Origin: Bacillota bacterium | GTDB taxonomy: Bacteria > Bacillota > Clostridia > DSM-8532 | DNA: 42,977 nucleotides | Direction of reading: 5' to 3' | NCBI GenBank assembly: GCA_023415205.1 | Contig: JAEZLR010000046.1 | Location: forward strand, 1 to 42,977 | Part shown: in pieces, positions 24,224 to 31,276 of the stretch | Layout: each line of letters starts with the position of its first letter | Position numbering within the stretch: position 1 is the stretch's first letter | The notes under the pieces: generated by a model | The model's database searches: none | Told to the model about the DNA's origin: nothing | What the model saw: the letters and a program-made list of their open reading frames with translations, nothing else | Translations under genes and position numbers: made by a program

Positions 24224-25642
24224 TTAGAATCCCCATTCGTCAGCTTCAACACGAAGGTAATCAGTCCAGAATCTTTTACCTTCCTCTGATTTGACATCAT
24301 CGCTTTGTACGGCATATTTTAAGAGCTCTTCGCGCAATCTCTGAACTGTTGCCTGCATTTCGGGAAGGTATCTTAAATCATTGGTCTCATAGGGATCATT
24401 TTCTAAGTCAAAAAGCTGCGTGCGTCTCAAATCCTGATACTTATATTCAATAAGCTTATATTTACCGTCCTTAATGGTTCTGACCTTGTCCCCATAAATG
24501 GCAAATAGGCGCTCTCTGGTGATTTCACCAGGATCGGTGATCATTTTTTTGAAGCTTATGCCATCAACAGAATCGGGTATCTCTGTTCCAGCATAGTTAC
24601 AAAGGGTTGGGTATATATCCATCAAATAGACAAAACCTGAGCGGCGCTCATTCTGTGGTATGCCCGGTCCGCTCATGATCAGAGGAACCTTGATGCTGTG
24701 ATCATAGGCGTTCTGCTTTCCAAGAAGTCCATGCTGACCGACGGCCAGGCCATTATCCGCTGAAAAAATAATGATGGTATTATCGTATTGTCCAGACTTC
24801 TTTAATGATTGAATGATGTTGCCCACCGTATCATCAAGATGGCTGATCATGGCATAGTACTCCCTGATTTGTTTCTTGATCTCCATTTCATCTCGAGGCA
24901 TGGAGGTTAGTACCTCATCCCGAACCTGGGACACACCGAAATCAAAGGGATGTTCTTTATAGAAGTTTGGAGGCAGGCTTATTTCATTGATATCATATTG
25001 GTCCAGAAATTTCTGCGGCATAGTTCTTGGGTCATGAGGAGCCATATAGGCCACATACATATAAAAAGGCTTTTCATCGTCATAGGATTCAATGTATTGG
25101 CAGGCTGCTTCTGAAAACAGGTCAGAAGAATGCTTCCCTAAAGTGACATGATCACAGCGGCGCTTCATAAGCCAGTTGTCATAGCCAGGATTCATGACAT
25201 CATTGACGACATTAGGGTATTCTCCGGTCGGATCATAATGATACACAGGAACCTTCCAATGATCATACATGCCTCCAAAATATATTTCAGCGCCATCATT
25301 GAAGCTTCTGGCAAAGGATTCATAGCCATTATGCCATTTACCCGTTCCAAAGGTGTTATAGCCAGCTTTTTGCAGTGTCTCACCTAAAAGGATATGATCA
25401 CAGGGGATACACTCGCCCGCATCCTGAAGATGGAACAGATTACGGCCGGTGTTGAGCATGGCTCTGCTGGGCATGCATACCGCAGCAACAGTACCTCCAG
25501 GAATATGGGCATTGATAAAGCTGGTGCCCCTTGCCACAAGCTCGTCAAGATGGGGTGTTTTAATTTCAGCATTTCCTAAAGCGCAAATGGTATCATAGCG
25601 CATATCGTCGGCAAAGAGAAACAGAATATTCGGTCTATCCAT
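24224..25642 (-). CDS. Cysteine-type sulfatase
   Basis: A 472-residue alkaline phosphatase-superfamily sulfatase. The active-site signature CMPSRAMLNTGR begins at Cys56, which must be converted to formylglycine, in anaerobes by a radical SAM maturase that is not in this window. Metal ligands fit FADDMR (Asp11, Asp12) and FSADNGLAVGQHGLLGK in the second half. FGTGKWHNGYESFARSF and GGMYDHWKVPVYHYDP are long conserved blocks. There is no signal peptide, so it works in the cytoplasm on imported substrate. It lies between the transporter genes and the dehydrogenase and kinase. The related phosphonate monoester hydrolases share this motif, so a phosphodiester substrate is not excluded. Confidence 0.88.
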   Translation of the reverse strand: MDRPNILFLFADDMRYDTICALGNAEIKTPHLDELVARGTSFINAHIPGGTVAAVCMPSRAMLNTGRNLFHLQDAGECIPCDHILLGETLQKAGYNTFGTGKWHNGYESFARSFNDGAEIYFGGMYDHWKVPVYHYDPTGEYPNVVNDVMNPGYDNWLMKRRCDHVTLGKHSSDLFSEAACQYIESYDDEKPFYMYVAYMAPHDPRTMPQKFLDQYDINEISLPPNFYKEHPFDFGVSQVRDEVLTSMPRDEMEIKKQIREYYAMISHLDDTVGNIIQSLKKSGQYDNTIIIFSADNGLAVGQHGLLGKQNAYDHSIKVPLIMSGPGIPQNERRSGFVYLMDIYPTLCNYAGTEIPDSVDGISFKKMITDPGEITRERLFAIYGDKVRTIKDGKYKLIEYKYQDLRRTQLFDLENDPYETNDLRYLPEMQATVQRLREELLKYAVQSDDVKSEEGKRFWTDYLRVEADEWGF

Positions 25643-25661
25643 AAAATTCAGTCCTTTCGGC

Positions 25662-26408
25662 TTACCACCATTTAATTAATGAGGTCACTTCATTTCTTAG
25701 CTCTACAAAGGCTGGATCAACCACGCTCCGTGGCCGTGGAAGATTATTGACTAAATCCTTCTTGATTTTTGTAGGCTTATTGGTTAAAACCATGATGCGA
25801 TCGCTTAAGTACACTGCCTCCTCAATGTTATGGGTTATGAAGATGACAGTGGTTCCGGTTTGCTGCCAGAGATTAATGAGTTCATCCTCAAGCTTATATT
25901 TCAAGCTTAAGTCCAACTGTCCATAGGGTTCGTCCATAAGCAAAAGCTCTGGTTCAACAGCAAAGGCTCTGGCAATGACCACTCTCTGAAGCATGCTGGC
26001 TGAAAGCTGTTTAGGATAGAATAGGCGATACTTGTCTAGGCCCACGATATTAATAACATTATCCACACGTTGTTTGATAAGCTCTTCCGGATATTTTTTG
26101 ATTTTGAGGCCATATTCAATATTCTGTTGTACATTCAGCCATTCCATGGTGGAGTATTCCTGGAATATGTAAGCGATATTGTGCTTCTTTAGATTAATGG
26201 CTTCACCGTCAACGAGTATTTCACCGCTATCAATCTGATACAGTTTGGTTAGGCTATTTAAAAATGTTGTTTTACCGCAGCCTGTCGGGCCTACGATACA
26301 TAGGAATTCGCCTTTTTTTACATCAAAGGACACATCATCCAAAACCTTGAGATCACCAAAACTTTTTGTGAGATTCTTTACTGAAACTTTAACTTCTTGT
26401 GATGGCAT
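25662..26408 (-). CDS. ABC transporter ATPase with degenerate signature (LSASM)
   Basis: A 248-residue ATPase of the SsuB/TauB/NrtD group. Walker A GPTGCGKT (40-47), Gln83, Walker B LLLMDEP with Glu160 and His193 (ITHN) are all canonical. The signature, normally LSGGQ or LSGGM, reads LSASM (135-139). In an ATPase dimer this signature closes the partner's site, and the partner's own Walker A and H-loop are altered, so the two defects combine in one composite site. The ATG at 26408 has AGGGGG upstream; an ATG at 26432 does not. It lies 19 bases before the sulfatase gene and 39 bases after the other ATPase gene. Confidence 0.93.
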   Translation of the reverse strand: MPSQEVKVSVKNLTKSFGDLKVLDDVSFDVKKGEFLCIVGPTGCGKTTFLNSLTKLYQIDSGEILVDGEAINLKKHNIAYIFQEYSTMEWLNVQQNIEYGLKIKKYPEELIKQRVDNVINIVGLDKYRLFYPKQLSASMLQRVVIARAFAVEPELLLMDEPYGQLDLSLKYKLEDELINLWQQTGTTVIFITHNIEEAVYLSDRIMVLTNKPTKIKKDLVNNLPRPRSVVDPAFVELRNEVTSLIKWW

Positions 26409-26447
26409 TTTCCCGCCCCCTTCTTTCACCATTTCTTTTTATAGTCA

Positions 26448-27242
26448 TCAAATCGTTACATCCATTTCTGCCGTAATCTGTTCTCTTAATTTCAAGAAAT
26501 CAGGTGATGTATAATCACGGGGCCTGGGAAGATCAACAATATATTCATTTTGTACACTTGTGGGGCAATTGTGAAGCAGAATGATACGGTCGGCTAAATA
26601 AATAGCCTCTTCCACGTTATTAGTGACAAACACAACGGTTCTTTTCTCCGTAGAGCAGATACGTTCAATTTCTTCTTCCATAAGGTAACGGGTTTGGGCA
26701 TCGAGGTGACCAAAGGGCTCATCCATACAAATGACTTCAGGATCATTACAGTAGGATCTGGCAATGCCCACACGCTGCTGCATCCCTCCCGATAGCTTTA
26801 CAGGAAAGTGATTCTCAAAGCCTGTAAGACCCACTAGGTCGATGTAGTACTGAGCTTTTTTGCGTCGTTCCTTCTTGGGTATGCCACGCATTCGGGGTCC
26901 AAACTCAACGTTTTTCATAACAGAAAACCATGGAAAAAGCGCGGTTGTTTGATAGACCATCCCCCTCTTGGGCGAGGGCCCTTTGACGACTTCCCCGTTA
27001 ACTGTGATTTCTCCGTCTGTAACGGGTTCCATTCCTGAAATCATATTCAGGATGGTTGTCTTTCCACATTGACCGGGGCCAAAGAGTACCACAAACTCAT
27101 TCTCCCGCACCGTCAGATTAAAATCCTTAACCACTTGGTTGATTCCGCTCTTGGACTCAAAAAACTTGTTGACGTTTTTGCAAACAATTGATACAGGTGT
27201 CTTCCTAGACGCATTTAATTCCCTGCTATTCTCCATCGACAT
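26448..27242 (-). CDS. ABC transporter ATPase with altered Walker A and H-loop
   Basis: A 264-residue ATPase of the SsuB/TauB/NrtC group. Its signature LSGGM (150-154), Gln98 and Walker B ICMDEP (Glu175) are canonical. Walker A reads GPGQCGKT (55-62): the fourth residue, normally Gly, is Gln58. The H-loop reads VTNN, with Asn208 in place of the switch histidine. These changes lie in the half-site completed by the partner's LSASM signature. A GGCGGAG ribosome-binding site is eight bases before the ATG, and the first 28 bases overlap the permease gene, implying translational coupling. With the other ATPase it probably forms an asymmetric heterodimer. Confidence 0.93.
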   Translation of the reverse strand: MSMENSRELNASRKTPVSIVCKNVNKFFESKSGINQVVKDFNLTVRENEFVVLFGPGQCGKTTILNMISGMEPVTDGEITVNGEVVKGPSPKRGMVYQTTALFPWFSVMKNVEFGPRMRGIPKKERRKKAQYYIDLVGLTGFENHFPVKLSGGMQQRVGIARSYCNDPEVICMDEPFGHLDAQTRYLMEEEIERICSTEKRTVVFVTNNVEEAIYLADRIILLHNCPTSVQNEYIVDLPRPRDYTSPDFLKLREQITAEMDVTI

Positions 27243-27994
27243 AAAATTTGCTCCGCCTTTCTCATAATAATTGCCAGCAATAGTCCTACTACAGCAATGG
27301 AAATGATTCCAACAAAGATTTGTGTCATATCACCACTTTCCATTCCTGCAATAATAATCCAACCGGAACCTTCTGTAGAGCTTACCATTTCCGCTGCAAG
27401 AACCGCCATCCAGCTCGTGGAAAGGGATACCTGAAGTCCAGCAAAAATATACGGTACGCAGGAAGGCAGAACAACATTGAGAAAAGTTTGACGGTTGCTT
27501 GCTCCAAGCATATTGGCAACACCAATGAGCAACGGATCGGAACGTCGGGCGCCGGAGTAGGTATTAACCACCAGATGAGCAAAGCCACCCATGAAGATAA
27601 TGAAGTATTTGGAGTTTTCACCTATTCCGAACCAGAGAATGGCCATGGGAATCCATGCAACACCTGGAATAGGTCGTACGATTTCGAACAAAGGACGAAT
27701 AATGGCATCGGCCAGCTTACTGCGACCCATGACAATACCTACAAGAATTCCTGAAACCGCAGCCAGACTAAAGCCTATCACGACTCTTCTCAAGCTGACC
27801 AGAGTATGCTGTAATAAGGTATACTTTCCGATTTTCTGACTTAATGAAGTGAACAATCTACTAAAAACATCCTCAGGATGAGGGATCAGAGCCAAGGAAG
27901 ATCTGGATGCGATCGACCAAATGATAAGAATGACAACAAATCCAGAGCAGGCAAGTATTACATCCAAGATACTTATTTTTTTCTTTAATTGCAT
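27215..27994 (-). CDS. ABC transporter permease (SsuC/TauC family), second
   Basis: A 259-residue membrane protein with about six transmembrane helices. The cytoplasmic coupling loop that docks on the ATPase is GASNRQTFLNVVLPSCVPY (around 165-185), followed by IFAGLQVSLSTSWMAVLAAEMV. The family imports aliphatic sulfonates, taurine, nitrate and similar anions. GAGGAGG precedes the ATG. It lies two bases after the first permease gene, from which it differs clearly, so a heterodimeric pore is likely. Its end overlaps the next ATPase gene. Confidence 0.9.
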   Translation of the reverse strand: MQLKKKISILDVILACSGFVVILIIWSIASRSSLALIPHPEDVFSRLFTSLSQKIGKYTLLQHTLVSLRRVVIGFSLAAVSGILVGIVMGRSKLADAIIRPLFEIVRPIPGVAWIPMAILWFGIGENSKYFIIFMGGFAHLVVNTYSGARRSDPLLIGVANMLGASNRQTFLNVVLPSCVPYIFAGLQVSLSTSWMAVLAAEMVSSTEGSGWIIIAGMESGDMTQIFVGIISIAVVGLLLAIIMRKAEQILCRWRIAGN

Positions 27995-27996
27995 GG

Positions 27997-28764
27997 TTAC
28001 ATGCCTCCTCTTACATATTTCTTTTCCAACCAGTCAAATATCTTTGCAAACAACAGACCTACAAGACCTATGGTGAGCATTCCCACCAAGATCAAATCGG
28101 CACGACCGATAGTTCTGGCGATCTGTATCATGTAGCCCACACCTCTTGTAGCCGCAAGCAGTTCTGCTGCTACAAGAGACATCCATGCCGCTCCTAGTGA
28201 TACTTTAAATCCCGTAAAAATCATGGGGAGCGCCGAAGGAATAGCCACCGTCCAGAGCTGTTGCAGATTTGAAGCTCCAAAGGTAGATGAGACCCATAGA
28301 TGAATGCGTCTGGTCTGATGGATTCCCGAATAGGAGTTGACAACACAGGGGATGAAAGCAGAAAAGAAGATAACTGCAGCCTTTGCTTGCAAGCCGATTC
28401 CGAACAGAAGAATCATCACCGGTATAATAGAAATGGGAGGAATGGGCTTAAGAAAATCGAAAATAGGTTTCACAATTTTATCCACCTTGGGAAACCACCC
28501 CATAGCGACACCGAGAGGAATTCCAATGAAAGCTCCTAAAAGGTAACCAATAAAGGCAACCTGTAAGCTACCGGCTAAATGCTGAATCAATGTGCTCCCG
28601 TCAGGGCTTTTGGTATAAAACTTAGTGATGAATGTCTTAAAGACCTTGGCTGGACTGGGAAGAGAATAGGCTGGAACCAATTGAAACACTTCGGTGGCCA
28701 GTTCCCATACCGCCAGGAAAACAAGTAAGGATACAATGGAAATAAGGGTGTATTTCTTTTTCAA
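27997..28764 (-). CDS. ABC transporter permease (SsuC/TauC family), first
   Basis: A 255-residue membrane protein with about six transmembrane helices and a coupling loop GASNLQQLWTVAIPSALPM (around 168-186) followed by IFTGFKVSLGAAWMSLVAAELL. The start codon is TTG at 28764, with AGGAGGG about ten bases upstream. It is separated from the binding-protein gene by 61 bases that contain a strong stem-loop, so its mRNA level is probably lower than that of the binding protein. It pairs with the next permease as one transporter. Confidence 0.9.
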   Translation of the reverse strand: MKKKYTLISIVSLLVFLAVWELATEVFQLVPAYSLPSPAKVFKTFITKFYTKSPDGSTLIQHLAGSLQVAFIGYLLGAFIGIPLGVAMGWFPKVDKIVKPIFDFLKPIPPISIIPVMILLFGIGLQAKAAVIFFSAFIPCVVNSYSGIHQTRRIHLWVSSTFGASNLQQLWTVAIPSALPMIFTGFKVSLGAAWMSLVAAELLAATRGVGYMIQIARTIGRADLILVGMLTIGLVGLLFAKIFDWLEKKYVRGGM

Positions 28765-28790
28765 ACAGCAGTCCCTCCTTGATGTATTAC

Positions 28791-28817
28791 GGGGATAAGG
28801 TTTTGAGCCTTATCCCC
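28791..28817 (-). promoter_or_regulatory. Intercistronic mRNA stem-loop after the binding-protein gene
   Basis: GGGGATAAGG and CCTTATCCCC form a perfect 10-bp stem with a 7-nt loop, nine bases after the binding-protein stop codon. No T run follows on the minus strand, so it is more likely a barrier to 3' exonucleases than a terminator. Such structures often keep binding-protein transcripts in excess. Confidence 0.65.
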
Positions 28818-28825
28818 ACGACCCT

Positions 28826-29917
28826 TTATTTGGATAAGTTTTTCAAAGCTTCCTGGAATACATCATTTGCAACGCCTGCTTTGATTTTGTCAAGCTTTTC
28901 GGGTTCAATTTTATCTGCGCTGACATAGAATTCACCATATTGAACTGCAAACTTGCCTAAATCCATTTCCCTTGCCTGTGCGGAGCCTATGAAGGGCTTG
29001 GTATCTATTTCACTCTGGATTTCCTTATCGGTCAAATTTTTACCATTATCTGAGTACCATTTCTTAACGGTGTCAAACTTGAGTTTCTCGTCTGCTATAA
29101 GCTCATCATTGGCACGATACAAGAGCTCCACAAACTTGACAATATCTTCTCTTCTATTCTCATAAGCATTTTTTGTACATACGGTTGCTTCATATAAGTT
29201 GCCATTGAGATTTTGGAGGGATGCCACCATCTCCCAGCCCTGAGCCTGATAATCCACGTAGGAATGTGGAGGCGCAAGGGAAGCACAATCGGCCTGTCCG
29301 GCGACAAAGGCCTGGTACATGGGAGCAAAATCCATATGGACAATGTTCACATCCTCTTCATTAACTCCTATGGTATTAAGCCAGGTTTGGGCAGTGTATT
29401 GAGAGGTAGTTCCGGTATTCTGGAGGAGTGTGATCCCCTTAACTGTCTCAGGGCTGCCAAAGACATCAGGAGCATTAGGATTATGTCCTTTAACAGTAAA
29501 TATGGGGCTTTCTTTACGTGCAAAAATATAGTTTCCTCCCCGTCCGTCAATTTGAGAAGCGACTAGCTTGGCATCATAGTTCGCCAGAGCAAAGATAAAG
29601 GCGCCTCCGGTGACAGCAACATCCCAAAGACCTGCTGCAAGAGCTTCGTTAATGGGCGCGCCCCCGTTAAATACGCTCAGTTCAAAGGGTATGCCTGCTT
29701 CCTTATCCCAACCACGTTCAACAATTAGTCCCACAGGCGAACTGCAATAGAAGGATTGTACGGCTACACGTAGAGGTTTAGCCGCAGGGGGCGTTGTCTC
29801 ACCCGCCCCCGCACTTGCAGTGGGTGACGCGCTGGTTACTGAGGGGGTCTGGCCGCAGCCCATAAGTGACAACATCATGGTTAATACCAATACAATTGCA
29901 ATAACTCTTTTTTTCAA
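28826..29917 (-). CDS. ABC transporter substrate-binding lipoprotein
   Basis: A 363-residue lipoprotein of the SsuA/TauA/NMT1-like family. The leader has the lipobox LMGC around residue 21, followed by a Ser/Thr/Ala/Pro linker. The mature domain starts PLRVAVQSFYCSSPVGLI and has the hallmark AAGLWDVAVTGGAFIFAL segment. The TTG at 29917 is chosen because AAGGAGG is eight bases upstream; an upstream ATG at 29992 gives an N-terminus with no proper signal peptide. It is the first gene of the transporter operon. A collinear paralogue is encoded divergently. The ligand is inferred to be a sulfate ester from the operon content only. Confidence 0.92.
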   Translation of the reverse strand: MKKRVIAIVLVLTMMLSLMGCGQTPSVTSASPTASAGAGETTPPAAKPLRVAVQSFYCSSPVGLIVERGWDKEAGIPFELSVFNGGAPINEALAAGLWDVAVTGGAFIFALANYDAKLVASQIDGRGGNYIFARKESPIFTVKGHNPNAPDVFGSPETVKGITLLQNTGTTSQYTAQTWLNTIGVNEEDVNIVHMDFAPMYQAFVAGQADCASLAPPHSYVDYQAQGWEMVASLQNLNGNLYEATVCTKNAYENRREDIVKFVELLYRANDELIADEKLKFDTVKKWYSDNGKNLTDKEIQSEIDTKPFIGSAQAREMDLGKFAVQYGEFYVSADKIEPEKLDKIKAGVANDVFQEALKNLSK

Positions 29918-30067
29918 TTTCGTTTCCTCCTTGAGATAAATTTTGATTGTCTTCATTATACTTTTGACAATCCTCTCAAATGAATGAAGCAAACCCTAAA
30001 AAAAGTTCAAAAAATTGATATAATCTAGGAACTCAAATCTTTTTTTGTTCCTCATATTGTAAAAATC

Positions 30068-30095
30068 TTGACATAATCCATCACAAAATTGACAT
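30068..30095. promoter_or_regulatory. Direct repeat operator TTGACAT-N14-TTGACAT
   Basis: Two identical 7-mers start exactly 21 bp apart (two helical turns) in the 279-bp region between the two binding-protein genes. This is the usual spacing for AraC-type half-sites, and the locus encodes an AraC-type response regulator. A third TTGACAA lies at 29964-29970, close to a minus-strand TATAAT. The same region also has an AGGAAC-N14-GTTCCT dyad (30027-30052) of uncertain meaning. Confidence 0.5.
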
Positions 30096-30139
30096 TTAGC
30101 ACAAAAACAGCTGATAAATATTTCTTAGATGTATGATTA

Positions 30140-30148
30140 TGCTACAAT
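30140..30148 (+). promoter_or_regulatory. Extended -10 promoter of the sensor operon
   Basis: TGCTACAAT contains the TGn extension followed by TACAAT, about 48 bases before the sensor lipoprotein start. No good -35 precedes it, as is common for extended -10 promoters or activated promoters. Confidence 0.5.
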
Positions 30149-30196
30149 ATAAGCTAGATGCTAGTTTTATGGGATGGACAGAATGGAGCGGACAGA

Positions 30197-31264
30197 ATGA
30201 AGCGGTTCAGAAAATTGGCAATAATATGTTTTTTAATTTGCATGTCGGCCGGTTGCAGCGGCATAACTTCATCGCATAACCCTGTTAAGCACCCACTCCC
30301 CCCTGAAAAGGAGCAAACTCCTTTAAAAATAGCCGTTCAGTCTTTCTACTGTAGCTCTATGACAGGCCTTATCCAGGAAATGGGTTGGGATGTGGAAGCG
30401 GGAATTCCTTTAGAAATCACTGCCTACACAGATGGCGTGCAACTTAATCAGGCACTTAGCAGTAGCGACTGGGATATCGCGGTTACCGGTGCAGCCTTTA
30501 TCTACGCCATGGTCAATCACGATGCTTTATTGATCGCACACCAGGTCGATGGGACCGGCGGTAATACTATTGTTGCTCGCAACAACTCACCCATTCTTAA
30601 AGTAAGAGGCTTCAATCCCACATGTCCTGATGTGTACGGCGATCCCTCCACTGTTACTGGTTATGAGATATTATGTAATACCGGAACAGCGGCACATTAT
30701 ACCCTAAGCATTTGGCTGGAATCCATAGGCGTAAAAGAAGATAGTATTTATTTACTCAATGAGGATTTTGATCATTCTTTCTACAAGTTTATGGATGGAG
30801 CAGGGGAACTTACGTCTCTCACTCCTCCTCATTCCTTTAAAAATCTTAATCGGTTGGGTTGGACAAAAGTAGCAAGCTTAGAGGATTTAGGAGCCAAGTT
30901 GCTCGAAGGTACTTTATGTTCAAAGGAAGCCTATGAGAACCGTAGAGACGATGTCATTAAGTTTGTGCAACTAATGTATCGAGCCAATGACATGATGAAT
31001 GCTAATAAGCAGCTCAAATTTGATACTGTCCAGTCCTGGTACAAGCGGTACGGAAAGAATCTGAGTACCGCTGAAATAAACTCTGAAATAACAAGCAAAC
31101 CGTTTATTGGGTCTGAACAGGCCCGCGCTATGGATCTGAACGAATTTGCCATGCAGTATGCCAAGTTTTTTGTCAATACCGGAACCCTCCAGCCGGAACA
31201 ATTAAATATTGTGAAGGCCAATATCACCGGAGATATTCTGACAGAAGCGTTTGAATCGAAATAG
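30197..31264 (+). CDS. Binding-protein-like sensor lipoprotein, paralogue of the transporter SBP
   Basis: A 355-residue lipoprotein with lipobox MSAGC around residue 20. It is collinear with the transporter's binding protein along its whole length: both share IAVQSFYCSS or VAVQSFYCSS, WD(I/V)AVTG(A/G)AFI(Y/F)A, NTGT, AYENRR, LKFDTV and KPFIGS. Unlike that gene it sits in the same operon as a sensor kinase and response regulator, 12 bases before the kinase. I infer that it binds the same or a similar ligand and presents it to the kinase rather than to the permease. The ATG at 30197 has GGAG upstream; the longer frame from 30158 would add a non-signal N-terminus. Confidence 0.88.
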   Translation: MKRFRKLAIICFLICMSAGCSGITSSHNPVKHPLPPEKEQTPLKIAVQSFYCSSMTGLIQEMGWDVEAGIPLEITAYTDGVQLNQALSSSDWDIAVTGAAFIYAMVNHDALLIAHQVDGTGGNTIVARNNSPILKVRGFNPTCPDVYGDPSTVTGYEILCNTGTAAHYTLSIWLESIGVKEDSIYLLNEDFDHSFYKFMDGAGELTSLTPPHSFKNLNRLGWTKVASLEDLGAKLLEGTLCSKEAYENRRDDVIKFVQLMYRANDMMNANKQLKFDTVQSWYKRYGKNLSTAEINSEITSKPFIGSEQARAMDLNEFAMQYAKFFVNTGTLQPEQLNIVKANITGDILTEAFESK

Positions 31265-31276
31265 GGGGTAAGATCA

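Noticed and set aside
27320..27754. 144-codon plus-strand ORF opposite the permease gene
   Set aside because: The opposite strand has clear ABC permease motifs and operon context; this frame is compositionally odd and lacks an RBS.
30027..30052. AGGAAC-N14-GTTCCT dyad as terminator or main operator
   Set aside because: The loop is long and contains the T run itself, the stem is short, and the 21-bp direct repeat is a better operator candidate.
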